Positions 40,076 to 48,138 of a stretch of DNA of 55,687 bases are shown piece by piece. The position numbers and the translations under genes were made by a program. Origin of the DNA: Paenacidovorax caeni (GTDB lineage Bacteria > Pseudomonadota > Gammaproteobacteria > Burkholderiales > Burkholderiaceae_C); NCBI RefSeq assembly GCF_001298675.1, contig NZ_CYIG01000022.1, forward strand, positions 1-55,687, read 5' to 3'. The notes beneath the pieces are model-generated. The model saw nothing but the letters and a program-made list of their open reading frames with translations, was not told where the DNA came from and did not search any database. Each line of letters opens with the position of its first letter. The stretch's first letter is position 1.

Positions 40076-40600
40076 ATGGCAACCCGCATCAAAACAAAGA
40101 CCCTGGCCGCAGTGCCGCAAAGCAAAAACGACTGCGCCCAATCCATCCGCCTGCTGGGCGACCTGCAGCGCGAATTCGAGCGCGAGCGCGCGGCGATGAA
40201 CGACGCCATTGGCGCCATCACGCAGCAGCACCAGCCCAAGCTGTCCGACCTGCAGCAGCGCATCGAAGCCCTGCAGGGCGGCGTGCAGGCCTGGTGCGAA
40301 GCGCACCGCACCGAGCTGTGCGGCGAGGGCGACAAGCTGGGCAAAACGGCCAACCTGGTCACGGGCGAAGTGTCGTGGCGCCAGCGCCCGCCGAGCGTCT
40401 CCATCCGTGGCGCCGACACGGTGCTCGAAACCCTGCTGCGCATGGGCCTGGGCCGTTTCGTGCGTGTGAAGAACGAGCCCAACAAGGAGGCCATGCTGAA
40501 CGAGCCCGAAGCCGTGCGCGGCATCGCCGGGATCAACATCGTCACGGGCGTGGAAGACTTCATCGTCGTCCCGTTCGAGGCCCAGGCCGAGGGAGCATGA
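40076..40600 (+). CDS. gam: Host-nuclease inhibitor protein Gam (Mu type)
   Basis: A 174-residue Ku-like DNA-end-binding protein that protects linear phage DNA from exonucleases. It has the characteristic long N-terminal helices (IRLLGDLQREFERERAAMND, then IGAITQQHQPKLSDLQQRIE) and the conserved GEVSWRQRPPSVSIRGADTV stretch. The C-terminus is VEDFIVVPFE. The stop overlaps the next start (ATGA). Family identity is secure; function taken from Mu Gam. Confidence 0.92.
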   Translation: MATRIKTKTLAAVPQSKNDCAQSIRLLGDLQREFERERAAMNDAIGAITQQHQPKLSDLQQRIEALQGGVQAWCEAHRTELCGEGDKLGKTANLVTGEVSWRQRPPSVSIRGADTVLETLLRMGLGRFVRVKNEPNKEAMLNEPEAVRGIAGINIVTGVEDFIVVPFEAQAEGA

Positions 40601-40824
40601 CCATGGGCAGCATTCAATCCCGGAAGGCCGCCATGGGCTACATGACGGCAACGCGCCGCCCCTCGTGCCGCAACTGTGCGTATTCGTCGCAAGACTCCAA
40701 GCTGGGTGGCACAACCGACGTTTACCCCTGGCACTGCGATAAAGGCGGGTTCGGCACCACGGCGCAAGCCGTGTGCGAAGACCACCAGCCCAGCCGCCTG
40801 CAGAAGGAAGGCGGCGCAGCATGA
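40597..40824 (+). CDS. Cys-rich small phage protein, probable zinc binder
   Basis: A 75-residue protein with Cys/His pairs CRNC, WHC and CEDH, consistent with a zinc-binding fold. It overlaps the gam stop and the next gene's start by 4 bp each. No family recognised. Confidence 0.65.
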   Translation: MTMGSIQSRKAAMGYMTATRRPSCRNCAYSSQDSKLGGTTDVYPWHCDKGGFGTTAQAVCEDHQPSRLQKEGGAA

Positions 40825-41522
40825 CCCGCGACGAAGCCCTCAAGAAGATCAAGAAGTGCCTCGCACTCAGCCGCAGCGCCAACGAACATGAGGCCGCTGT
40901 CGCGCTGCGCCAGGCCCAGCACCTGATGCGCGAGCACGGCCTGCGCGAACAGGACGTGTCGCTGGCCGACGTGCACGAGGTCAGGGTGAAGGCGTGCAGC
41001 ACCGCCGCGAACACCTGGGAATTGCGCCTGGTCGGCGTGATCGCCGATGCCTTCGGCTGCGAAACCTTCGGCAACCTGGAAGGCCGCTACAACGACGCGG
41101 GCGCCTTCGTGCGCACGCGCCATTGGGTGTTCGTGGGCATGCAAGCCGCGCCCACGGTGGCAGGCTACGCCTGTGAGGTGCTGCTGCGCCAATGCGCCAA
41201 GGCCCGCCTGGCCCACATCGCCAAACAGCCCAAGAACTGCAAGCCCATCACAAAGACGGCACGTGGCGATGCCTTCGCCATAGGCTGGGTGGCTGCTGCA
41301 TCGCAGCTCGTGGAGCACTTCGCCCAGCCCAAGGCCGACAAGGCCCTGCTGCTCACCTACATCGAGCAGCGGCACGGCGAGCTGAAAAAGGGCAAGGCCC
41401 GCGACACCACCAAGGCGCGCAAGACGGATTGGGGCCACTTCTCGGCCGGGCACCGCTCAGGCCAGGACGCCAAGCTCAATCGCGGTGTGGGTGGCATGCC
41501 CGCGCAGGGGCGGCTGGCATGA
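40821..41522 (+). CDS. DUF2786 domain protein
   Basis: A 233-residue protein. Residues 1-42 form the DUF2786 motif (RDEALKKIKKCLALSRSANE, then HEAAVALRQAQHLMREHGL), a helical module frequent in phage and plasmid proteins. A second domain (about 60-190) has WELRLVGVIADAFGCETFGN and CKPITKTARGDAFAIGW. Function is unknown; a DNA-metabolism role is guessed from neighbours Gam and RdgC. Confidence 0.82.
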   Translation: MTRDEALKKIKKCLALSRSANEHEAAVALRQAQHLMREHGLREQDVSLADVHEVRVKACSTAANTWELRLVGVIADAFGCETFGNLEGRYNDAGAFVRTRHWVFVGMQAAPTVAGYACEVLLRQCAKARLAHIAKQPKNCKPITKTARGDAFAIGWVAAASQLVEHFAQPKADKALLLTYIEQRHGELKKGKARDTTKARKTDWGHFSAGHRSGQDAKLNRGVGGMPAQGRLA

Positions 41523-41797
41523 CCCGCATCCTCTCCGCATTTGAATCCGTGCGCCCCAAGGGCACGGCCGCCATCGGTGCCGCGCCGCAACCGCAGTCGT
41601 GGCGTGATCGCGGCAAAGCGCCGCCCAAGCTGCCCGGAACCCCGTCCCTGTCTCCTACCGGCCCGCTGGTCATGGACCGCACCGGCAAGCGCATCGTGCC
41701 GCTGCAGCCGCGCATCAGCAGCGCGGCGATTGAAACCAGCGTGGCTTACCGCGCGTCCGTGGATCGCCGCCAGGCCATAGCGAAAGCGAGTATTTGA
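41519..41797 (+). CDS. Hypothetical early phage protein
   Basis: A 92-residue basic, Pro-rich protein, probably disordered in the middle (RDRGKAPPKLPGTPSLSPTG) with a structured end (ISSAAIETSVAYRASVDRRQ). It overlaps both DUF2786 gene and rdgC (ATGA, TGATG), showing tight coupling. Not recognised. Confidence 0.6.
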   Translation: MTRILSAFESVRPKGTAAIGAAPQPQSWRDRGKAPPKLPGTPSLSPTGPLVMDRTGKRIVPLQPRISSAAIETSVAYRASVDRRQAIAKASI

Positions 41798-42699
41798 TGT
41801 TCAAGACCTTGATCGTTTACAGCATCGTGTCGCCCTGGCCCGTGGGCCTGGGCGAAGTCGAGGCCGCGCTGCAAAAGGCGCTGTTCCTGGAATGCGGCGC
41901 CACGCAGGAGAAGTCCATCGGCTTCGTGCCGCCGCGCGGCGAAGAACACGGCCTGCTGGCCGAGGGCGTGGGCGGGCACTGGGTGCTGCGCTACATGACC
42001 GAGGCCAAGATGCTGCCCGCCAGCGTGCTGGCGCGCAAGGTGAAGGAAAAGGCCGCGCGCATCGAGCAGGAAACCGGCCGCAAGCCCGGCAAGAAGGAAA
42101 GCCGCGAACTCAAGGACGAGGCCCGGCTCGACCTGCTGCCCATGGCCTTCACCAAGCAGGCCGCCATGTGGGTGTGGATCGACCCGCAGGCCCGCACGCT
42201 GGCGCTCGACACCAGCAGCCAGGCCCGCGCCGATGAGGTGGTAAGCCTGCTGGTGGAGCTGTTGCCCGGCCTTGCCCTGGCGCTGCTGCATACGCAGACC
42301 GCGCCCCAGGCCGCCATGGCGTACTGGCTCAAGACGCAGGAGCCGCCCCCGGGTTTCAGCATCGACCGCGAGTGCGAGCTGAAAACCACCGACGAAGCCA
42401 AGGCCGGTGTGCGCTACACGCGCCACCCGCTGGACATCGGCGAGGTGCGCGCGCATATCGAGGCGGGCAAGCTGCCCACCACGCTGGCCCTGACCTGGGA
42501 CGACCGCGTGTCCTTCGTGCTGACCGAGGGGCTGCAGCTCAAGGGCATCAGCTTCCTCGACGCGGTGTTCGACGGCCGCTCGCCCGGCGACCAGGGCTTT
42601 GATGCCGATGCGGCGATTGCCACGGGCGAGCTGTCGAAGCTGATCCATGACCTGGTGGCGGCCCTGGGCGGCGATGGCCGCGCCGCACAGGCCGCTTGA
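41797..42699 (+). CDS. rdgC: Recombination-associated protein RdgC
   Basis: A 300-residue protein resembling chromosomal RdgC, a ring-shaped DNA-binding protein that restrains RecA. Family features are the opening FKTLIVYSIVSPWP, SIGFVPPRGEEHGLLAEGVG, ASVLARKVKEKAARIEQETG and the ending FDADAAIATGELSKLIHDL. Length (about 300) is normal. A phage copy could protect replicating phage ends, complementing Gam. Its ATG overlaps the previous stop. Confidence 0.92.
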   Translation: MFKTLIVYSIVSPWPVGLGEVEAALQKALFLECGATQEKSIGFVPPRGEEHGLLAEGVGGHWVLRYMTEAKMLPASVLARKVKEKAARIEQETGRKPGKKESRELKDEARLDLLPMAFTKQAAMWVWIDPQARTLALDTSSQARADEVVSLLVELLPGLALALLHTQTAPQAAMAYWLKTQEPPPGFSIDRECELKTTDEAKAGVRYTRHPLDIGEVRAHIEAGKLPTTLALTWDDRVSFVLTEGLQLKGISFLDAVFDGRSPGDQGFDADAAIATGELSKLIHDLVAALGGDGRAAQAA

Positions 42700-42719
42700 T
42701 ACGTACAGGAGCCCCGGAA

Positions 42720-43040
42720 ATGCCTTCCAAACCGTTCCAAACCGCAAACCCAGGGGGTTGCACCTCCTGCGGCGCCGGGCCGCTTAAAACGGCCCTGGCT
42801 TTTCGTGTGCTCGCGCTGTCGGTCGCGGGTGCGTTTTTCGGCGTGCTGGGCGCGCTGCTGCTCGCCATGCCCGCGCTGCCCGGCTGGGGCTTCGGTGCCT
42901 TCGCGCTCAGCAATGTGGCCTGGCTCACGGCCAGCGCTTGGCAGCGCCAGTGGCCCCTGCATGCCCAGCAGTGGGTGTTCCTGGTCTGCAGCCTGCTCGG
43001 GCTGTGGAACTGGTGGCTCGGGCCGCTGCTGCTGGGGTAG
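42720..43040 (+). CDS. Small phage membrane protein with N-terminal Cys pair
   Basis: A 106-residue protein: a CTSC segment near the N-terminus and three predicted membrane helices (RVLALSVAGAFFGVLGALLL; GWGFGAFALSNVAWLTASAW; WVFLVCSLLGLWNWWLGPLL). A weak CAGGAG-like site precedes it. Function not recognised; an exclusion or membrane-stress role is possible. Confidence 0.7.
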   Translation: MPSKPFQTANPGGCTSCGAGPLKTALAFRVLALSVAGAFFGVLGALLLAMPALPGWGFGAFALSNVAWLTASAWQRQWPLHAQQWVFLVCSLLGLWNWWLGPLLLG

Positions 43041-43044
43041 ATCA

Positions 43045-43470
43045 ATGGCAAACCACATTGCAGCCATCCACACGCTCAAGGGCAAGCTGGGCCTGAGCGA
43101 CGACGACTACCGCGCGCTGCTGGTCAACCTCACTGGAAAGAACAGCAGCAAGGCCCTGGGCGTGCAAGCGCAGGCCCGCGTGCGCGACCACATGCAGGCC
43201 CTGGGCGAGCGCCTGGGCGTGCTCAAGCCAACGCGGCAGCGCTCCTTTGCGCAAACCCGGGCCGCAGCGAGCCCACGCGAGCGCAAGGTGTGGGCGCTGT
43301 GGAACCAGCTCCACCGCGACGGCGTGATCCAGAACCACAGCGCGCCCGCGCTCAATGCATGGGTCAAGCGGCAGGTGGGCGTCGATGCCCTGCGCTTTTG
43401 CAACACTGCCCAGCTCGACTCCTGCATTGAGGGCCTGAAAGTGATGCACGCGCGCGGGAGTGCCGCATGA
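43045..43470 (+). CDS. gemA: GemA/gp16-like regulatory protein (DUF1018)
   Basis: A 141-residue protein of the Mu gp16/GemA family. It has the opening IAAIHTLKGKLGLSDDDYRA and LLVNLTGKNSSKALG, then VWALWNQLHRDGVIQNHSAP and a C-terminal helix. GemA of Mu modulates host gene expression and DNA supercoiling. It overlaps the mor start (ATGA), the standard order. Confidence 0.88.
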   Translation: MANHIAAIHTLKGKLGLSDDDYRALLVNLTGKNSSKALGVQAQARVRDHMQALGERLGVLKPTRQRSFAQTRAAASPRERKVWALWNQLHRDGVIQNHSAPALNAWVKRQVGVDALRFCNTAQLDSCIEGLKVMHARGSAA

Positions 43471-43907
43471 CGATGCCAGCACGCCGCTTGACTGAGGCCG
43501 AGGCCGCCGTGCTCGCACAGCACTTGCCAGCAGGGCTGACCGACGAGGTGCGCGACGTTGCCTGGTGCCTTTTTGAATCCATCGCGCTCATGGATTCGCG
43601 CGCCGGTACGGCCCATCCAGACCCTGCCTGGCTGCGTGTGCTGCACGCGATGGCGCGCATAGCCACCGTGCAAGTGCTGCACCTTTGCGCCGAAAAAGGC
43701 GGCAAAACCATCTACCTGGCCAAGGGCGTGGCCGCGTACCTTTCGGCGCGTGACCTGCAGATGTGCAGCGAGTTCAGGGGCGACAACTACCATGTTCTGG
43801 CTCGCCGGTACGGGCTGACCGAGATGCGCGTTCGGCAGATCGTGAACGACTGGCACGAAGAGCAAATTCGCATGCGCCAGGGTCGCCTGCCCGGCATTGA
43901 CGACTGA
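43467..43907 (+). CDS. mor: Mor-family transcription activator
   Basis: A 146-residue activator of middle/late phage promoters. The C-terminal helix-turn-helix GDNYHVLARRYGLTEMRVRQ and the central GKTIYLAKGVAAYLSARD match the Mor/C family. Such dimers bind dyads next to promoters. It is the last early gene, followed by a terminator (43916-43942) and a dyad site before the head operon. Confidence 0.9.
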   Translation: MTMPARRLTEAEAAVLAQHLPAGLTDEVRDVAWCLFESIALMDSRAGTAHPDPAWLRVLHAMARIATVQVLHLCAEKGGKTIYLAKGVAAYLSARDLQMCSEFRGDNYHVLARRYGLTEMRVRQIVNDWHEEQIRMRQGRLPGIDD

Positions 43908-43915
43908 GCCCCCCA

Positions 43916-43942
43916 CGCTGGCGTGCAATGCGCCAGCGTTTT
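43916..43942 (+). terminator. Rho-independent terminator after mor
   Basis: Stem CGCTGGCG / CGCCAGCG (43916-43923, 43931-43938) with a 7-nt loop, followed by TTTT. It ends the early operon. Confidence 0.8.
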
Positions 43943-43943
43943 C

Positions 43944-43970
43944 TAAAGCGTTTTAGTTCACCTCAAACGC
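43944..43970 (+). promoter_or_regulatory. Putative activator site of the head operon (GCGTTT-N11-AAACGC)
   Basis: Inverted repeat GCGTTT (43948-43953) and AAACGC (43965-43970) with 11 bp between, inside a 27-bp stretch related to 50194-50220. It lies between the mor terminator and the protease gene, where a Mor-type activator is expected to bind. Another hairpin (CCGCGA-CCA-TCGCGG) follows directly before the protease ATG. Confidence 0.6.
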
Positions 43971-43992
43971 CCCCCGCCGCGACCATCGCGGC

Positions 43993-45135
43993 ATGCCTTC
44001 CCCCAACACCCTCCGTAGCGCTGTAGCTGTCGCCGCCTGCACCTTTGCCGTGCAGGCGGCGAGCGCTGCCGATGGCCTGATGCGCCGGGTGCAGTTCTTC
44101 CCAGCCGGTGAGTTCCGCAGCGGCGACACCCGGCCCGAAGAAGTGCCCTCGTGGCGCATCGACGCCGCCAGCGCCGCGCTGGTGATAGAGCGCTTCAACG
44201 CCCGCCGCAAGCCCCTCGTGGTCGATTACGAGCACCAGACCCTCAACAAGGAAAAGAACGGCCAGCCAGCGCCTGCTGCGGGCTGGCCCAAGTCCCTGGA
44301 GTGGGTCGAGGGTGAGGGCTTGTTCGGCCTGGTCGAAATGACGGCCCGCGCCGCTGCTGCCATCGATGGCAAGGAATACCTCTATTTCAGTCCGGTGTTC
44401 GCGTACTCCAAGACGGACGGAACGGTCCTTGAAGTCTTGATGGGCGCGCTCACGAACGATCCCGGCATCCAAGGGATGCAGCCGGTTTCTCTCATGGCCG
44501 CCGCCACGGCCGCTTTCCTTCCGTCACTACAGGAGCCCTCCGTGAATCCTTTGCTCAAGGCCGTGCTGGCCGCCCTCGGCCTGCCCGAAACCACTACCGA
44601 AGAAGCGGCCACCGCTGCGCTGACGGCCCTCGGCCCGTTGCAGTCCCTGCAGTCGCGTGCGGCCGTGGCCACGGCCGCCTGCACCGCGCTGCAGCTTTCG
44701 GCCGACGCATCTGCCGATGCGGTCACGGCGGCCTGTACCAGCCTGCGCACGTCTGGCGCGCCCGACCCCGCGAAGTTCGTTCCCGTGGCGGTGGTCGAGG
44801 AACTCAAAGCCAGCGTGGCCGCGCTCTCGGCGGTCAGCCTTGCCCGCCAAGTGGACGACCTGGTCAAGCCCGCGCTGGCCGATGGCCGTTTGCTGGCCGC
44901 CCAAGAAGCCTGGGCGCGCGACCTGGGCAAGTCGAACGTCGCCGCACTCACTGCCTACCTGCAGACGGCCCAGCCCATCGCAGCGCTCACAGGCACGCAA
45001 ACCGGGGGGCGCCCGCCCGAGGGCGCGGCCAAGGGTGACGCGCAGCTCACGGCCTCCGAGCTGGCTGTGTGCACGGCCATGGGCCTGACGCCGGAGCAAT
45101 ACAAGGCCGGTGCCGTGAGCACCACCACCGCTTAA
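43993..45135 (+). CDS. Mu-like prohead protease (gpI) with C-terminal scaffold
   Basis: A 380-residue head maturation protein. The N-terminal serine protease part (about 30-170) contains VQFFPAGEFRSGDTRP, VVDYEHQTLNKEKNGQPAPA (with the catalytic-region His) and YLYFSPVFAYSKTDGTVLEV. The C-terminal half is Ala/Thr/Leu-rich and serves as scaffold. In Mu the scaffold Z is also made from an internal start of I; the same organisation is visible here (GTG 44542 behind AGGAG). No good ribosome site precedes ATG 43993. Confidence 0.9.
   Translation: MPSPNTLRSAVAVAACTFAVQAASAADGLMRRVQFFPAGEFRSGDTRPEEVPSWRIDAASAALVIERFNARRKPLVVDYEHQTLNKEKNGQPAPAAGWPKSLEWVEGEGLFGLVEMTARAAAAIDGKEYLYFSPVFAYSKTDGTVLEVLMGALTNDPGIQGMQPVSLMAAATAAFLPSLQEPSVNPLLKAVLAALGLPETTTEEAATAALTALGPLQSLQSRAAVATAACTALQLSADASADAVTAACTSLRTSGAPDPAKFVPVAVVEELKASVAALSAVSLARQVDDLVKPALADGRLLAAQEAWARDLGKSNVAALTAYLQTAQPIAALTGTQTGGRPPEGAAKGDAQLTASELAVCTAMGLTPEQYKAGAVSTTTA
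44542..45135 (+). CDS. Head scaffold (Mu gpZ-like), internal in-frame start of the protease gene
   Basis: A 197-residue product beginning at GTG 44542, 6 bp after AGGAG, in the same frame as the protease. Sequence is helical and Ala-rich (NPLLKAVLAALGLPETTTEE) with the coiled middle ASVAALSAVSLARQ-like segment, as expected of an internal scaffold. The arrangement copies Mu I/Z. Expression of the short form is inferred from the ribosome site. Confidence 0.7.
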   Translation: MNPLLKAVLAALGLPETTTEEAATAALTALGPLQSLQSRAAVATAACTALQLSADASADAVTAACTSLRTSGAPDPAKFVPVAVVEELKASVAALSAVSLARQVDDLVKPALADGRLLAAQEAWARDLGKSNVAALTAYLQTAQPIAALTGTQTGGRPPEGAAKGDAQLTASELAVCTAMGLTPEQYKAGAVSTTTA

Positions 45136-45153
45136 CTACGAGAGCCCATCAAC

Positions 45154-45564
45154 ATGACTGCACTCACGCAAGACCGCGCAACCCTGCGCCGCCCCGGCGA
45201 ACAGATCGAACCGCCCGTGGGCGCCAATGCCCGCATCTACGCGGGCGCCCTGGTCGCCATCAACGCCGCAGGCTTTGCCGTACCGGGCGCCACGGGCGCG
45301 GGCCTCAAGGGCGCGGGCGTGGCCGAGCGCCGCGCCGACAACACGGGAGGCACCGATGGCGCCATGCGCGTGCGCCTGTCCAAGACGCCCCACCAGTTCG
45401 GCAACTCGGCCGCCGCCGACGCCATCACGCTCGCCGACCTCGGCGCCGATTGCTATTTGGTGGACGACCAGACCGTCGCAAAGACCAACGGCGGCGGCAC
45501 CCGTGGCCGCGCTGGCCGGGTGTACGACGTGGACGCGGATGGCGTCTGGGTCGATTTCCGCTAA
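45154..45564 (+). CDS. Capsid decoration-like protein (DUF2190-like)
   Basis: A 136-residue protein between protease/scaffold and major capsid, the usual place of a decoration or stabilisation protein. It is beta-rich and Gly/Ala-rich (IYAGALVAINAAGFAVPGAT, then GVAERRADNTGG) with a C-terminal GRVYDVDADGVWVDF. The resemblance to DUF2190 decoration proteins is only general. Confidence 0.7.
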   Translation: MTALTQDRATLRRPGEQIEPPVGANARIYAGALVAINAAGFAVPGATGAGLKGAGVAERRADNTGGTDGAMRVRLSKTPHQFGNSAAADAITLADLGADCYLVDDQTVAKTNGGGTRGRAGRVYDVDADGVWVDFR

Positions 45565-45593
45565 CCCACGCAACGCCACAGGAGCACCCCGAC

Positions 45594-46487
45594 ATGATCA
45601 TCAATCACGCCAACCTCGCCATCATCAACCAGGCCTACAACGGCGCGTTCCGCGCGGGCCTGTCCACAGCCACGCCCATGTGGCAGCAGCTTGCCACGCT
45701 GGTGCCCAGCACTGCGGCCGAGGAAACCTATGCCTGGCTGGGCAATTTCACGCGCTTTCGCGAGTGGCTTGGCGAGCGCCAATACCAGAGCCTGATGCTG
45801 CACAGCTACAGCATCAAGAACCGCACTTTCGAGAACACGGTGGAAGTGCTCCGCGACCACATCGAGGATGACAAGTACGGCATGTTCTCGCCCGTCGTGC
45901 AGCAGCTCGGACAGGACGCCGCCACGCACCCCGACGAAATGGTGTTCGATGTCGTCAACAACGCTTTCACCACGCGCTGCTATGACGGCCAGTACTTCTT
46001 CGACACCGACCACCCCGTGGGGCCTCCGGGCCGCCAGGTGAGCGTGAGCAACTTCCAGGGCGGCAGCGGCAAGACCTGGATGCTGCTGGACACCACGCGC
46101 ATCCTGAAACCGTTCATCTACCAGAAGCGCCGCGATTACGCCTTCACGGCCAAGACCAGCCTCACCGACGAAGCCGTGTTCAGCCGCAACATGTTCGTCT
46201 GGGGCGCCGATGGCCGGGGCAATGCTGGCCTGGGCCTGTGGCAGATGGCGTTCGCGTCCAAGGAGCCGCTCGACGTTGGCTCCTACTCGGATGCCCGCGC
46301 CCAGCACCAGTCGTTCCATGACGACAGCGGCAAGCCGCTCGTGATCCGCAGCGCGGAGCTGTGGGTGCCGCCTTCCATGGAGCAAGCCGCGCTGGAAGTC
46401 GTCACGGCCGAGCGCCTGGCCAACGGCGCATCAAACGTCATGCGCAACCTGTCCAAAGTGGTCGTGTGCCCTTGGATGAAGGACTGA
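45594..46487 (+). CDS. Major capsid protein (Mu gpT-like)
   Basis: A 297-residue HK97-fold capsid subunit of the Mu T family. Characteristic pieces are YNGAFRAGLSTATPMWQQLA, TYAWLGNFTRFREWLGERQY, YGQYFF-type FDTDHP region and the C-terminal LWVPPSMEQAALEVVTAER. A Shine-Dalgarno (AGGAG) precedes ATG 45594. Earlier start codons in the frame belong to the decoration gene's shadow. Confidence 0.94.
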   Translation: MIINHANLAIINQAYNGAFRAGLSTATPMWQQLATLVPSTAAEETYAWLGNFTRFREWLGERQYQSLMLHSYSIKNRTFENTVEVLRDHIEDDKYGMFSPVVQQLGQDAATHPDEMVFDVVNNAFTTRCYDGQYFFDTDHPVGPPGRQVSVSNFQGGSGKTWMLLDTTRILKPFIYQKRRDYAFTAKTSLTDEAVFSRNMFVWGADGRGNAGLGLWQMAFASKEPLDVGSYSDARAQHQSFHDDSGKPLVIRSAELWVPPSMEQAALEVVTAERLANGASNVMRNLSKVVVCPWMKD

Positions 46488-46521
46488 CACGCCCACCCGT
46501 TCAACCCCAAGGAGCATCCCC

Positions 46522-46809
46522 ATGGCAACCGCCAAAGATACCCGCGCCAAGGTGCGCACCTCGGCCCCCGCCCCCAAGGCCAAGCCCCAAAACGACACGC
46601 AGCTCGTCCTGGTCGTCACGCCCAAGGTCGAAGGCTTTCGCCGCGCAGGCTTCGCGTTTTCCGGCGAGACGCGCCTCCCGCTCGCTGATCTGAGCGACAA
46701 GCAGTACGAGCAGCTCACCCGGGAGCCGATGCTCGTGACCTACCTGGCCGAAGCGGAAGCCGTGGCCGATACGGCGGCGGCCGAGGACGAGGACGAAGCC
46801 AGCGTCTGA
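46522..46809 (+). CDS. Mu gp35-like (FluMu gp35/HI1506-related) head protein
   Basis: A 95-residue protein with a basic disordered N-terminus and the conserved core LVVTPKVEGFRRAGFAFSGE, then LPLADLSDKQYEQLTREPML. The tail is acidic (AEDEDEASV). Similar small proteins follow the capsid gene in Mu-like phages. Exact role unknown. Confidence 0.82.
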   Translation: MATAKDTRAKVRTSAPAPKAKPQNDTQLVLVVTPKVEGFRRAGFAFSGETRLPLADLSDKQYEQLTREPMLVTYLAEAEAVADTAAAEDEDEASV

Positions 46810-46823
46810 GCAAAGAGCTTTAC

Positions 46824-47336
46824 ATGCCGTACATCACGCACGAACAACTGGCCGACAGCCCCGGTGCGCTGGAGCTGTCGGAAGTGGCAACCGAGGAGCA
46901 CCGCCCGTCCGTGCGGGCCGAGCTGCTCAATGCGCTGCTGTGCGGCCAGGACACCAGCGCCTGGCCGCCCGATGACGTGGCCGACGCCGAGCGCGCGGTG
47001 CAGCGCATCGACGCCGCCGTGGCGGATGCCACGGCGATGATCGACGGCTATCTCGCCAAGCGCGGCTACGTGCTGCCGCTCAACCCGGTGCCTGGCCTGG
47101 TCGTGGCATGGTGCCGCGCCATCACGCGCTACATGCTGCACAAGGATCGCCGCGCGCTGGAGGCCACCGACCGCATCGCGCGCGGCTACACCGACGCCCA
47201 GCGCCTGTTGCAGCAGACGGCGGACGGCAAGTTCAGCCTGGGCGCCGAGGACGTGGTGGCAAACGACAAGCTGGACGCGCGCTTTGAGTGCGCCCCCAGC
47301 GTGTTCAGCCGCCGCGAGCTGGGGGCCTTCCGGTGA
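46824..47336 (+). CDS. DUF1320 head-tail connector (Mu gp36-like)
   Basis: A 170-residue connector protein. Conserved features are MPYITHEQLADSPGALEL, RIDAAVADATAMIDGYLAKR and YVLPLNPVPGLVVAWCRAIT. The family forms the ring joining portal and tail. Stop overlaps the next gene's GTG start, as in other Mu-like phages. Confidence 0.92.
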   Translation: MPYITHEQLADSPGALELSEVATEEHRPSVRAELLNALLCGQDTSAWPPDDVADAERAVQRIDAAVADATAMIDGYLAKRGYVLPLNPVPGLVVAWCRAITRYMLHKDRRALEATDRIARGYTDAQRLLQQTADGKFSLGAEDVVANDKLDARFECAPSVFSRRELGAFR

Positions 47337-47800
47337 ACTTCGAGCCCTTCGACACCAGCCTGATCGTGCAGCGCCTGCGCGAGCAGGTGCCCGAGCTGCA
47401 GTTCGTGGGCGGCGCGGCGGACTATGCGGCGGTGAAAGAGCTGTCATCGTTTCGCCCGCCCAGCGCCTATGTGGTGTTCGCCGAGGAAACGAACACCGGC
47501 AAATTCCCTGCCGCCCCGGGCGTGTGCATCCAGAGCTGCACGACGCAGATCGGCGTGGTGCTGGCCCTGCGCCACTACCGCGAGCAGCGCGGCGACCAGA
47601 TGCAGCAGGAGGCGCGCCAGCTTGTGGGCGCGGTGCGCGTGGCCCTCATCGGCCACAAGCCCGCGTCCCATGGTGCGTCTCCCGTGAGCTGGGTGTCGGG
47701 CAAGGTGCTGGACTACGACGCGGGCGTGCTGCTGTTCGCCGACCTGTACCAGCTCCACAACACGCTGCACAAGGATGGGCCGCAGGCCTGCGCGCGATGA
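47333..47800 (+). CDS. Mu gp37-like tail terminator/minor structural protein
   Basis: A 155-residue protein beginning at GTG 47333 (MNFEPFDTSLIVQRLREQVP). It has RPPSAYVVFAEETNT, QIGVVLALRHYREQRGDQM and YDAGVLLFADLYQL, matching gp37/tail-terminator-like proteins in sequence order and length. Function inferred from position after the connector. Confidence 0.82.
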   Translation: MNFEPFDTSLIVQRLREQVPELQFVGGAADYAAVKELSSFRPPSAYVVFAEETNTGKFPAAPGVCIQSCTTQIGVVLALRHYREQRGDQMQQEARQLVGAVRVALIGHKPASHGASPVSWVSGKVLDYDAGVLLFADLYQLHNTLHKDGPQACAR

Positions 47801-48126
47801 ACCAGCCAAGCGTCATCGAGCTCAAGCGCGGCGACACCCTGGATCTCGGCTGCGCCATCCAGTCCGAGGGCGTGCCGCTGGACATTACCGGCTGGCAGAT
47901 CGACTGCTGGGTGCGCGCGCCTGGCGGGCGGCTGGTGCATCGCTTTGCCGTGGATGTGACCGACCCCGCGCAAGGGGAGTACTCCATGGCGGCCAGCAGC
48001 GCCGAGACAACGTCCTGGCCCCTGGGCAGGCTCACGGCCGACATTCGCTACGCGGACGCGGCCGGGCGTGTCATGCACACATGCGACGTGATCTTCGCCG
48101 TGGCCGACTCGCCCACGATCCCGTGA
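47797..48126 (+). CDS. Beta-rich structural protein of unknown role
   Basis: A 109-residue protein: QPSVIELKRGDTLDLGCAIQ, PLDITGWQIDCWVRAPGG and TADIRYADAAGRVMHTCDVI. The immunoglobulin-like strand pattern resembles small baseplate/head-fibre adaptor domains. Overlaps the tail-terminator stop (ATGA). The two genes after it appear linked to fibres. Confidence 0.7.
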   Translation: MNQPSVIELKRGDTLDLGCAIQSEGVPLDITGWQIDCWVRAPGGRLVHRFAVDVTDPAQGEYSMAASSAETTSWPLGRLTADIRYADAAGRVMHTCDVIFAVADSPTIP

Positions 48127-48138
48127 CAGGGCCAACCC

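Noticed and set aside
43944-43992. Left phage terminus between mor and protease genes as sign of two adjacent prophages
   Set aside because: The interval holds a terminator, an activator-type dyad and a hairpin, with no host-like DNA or TG/CA end; a single continuous phage is simpler.
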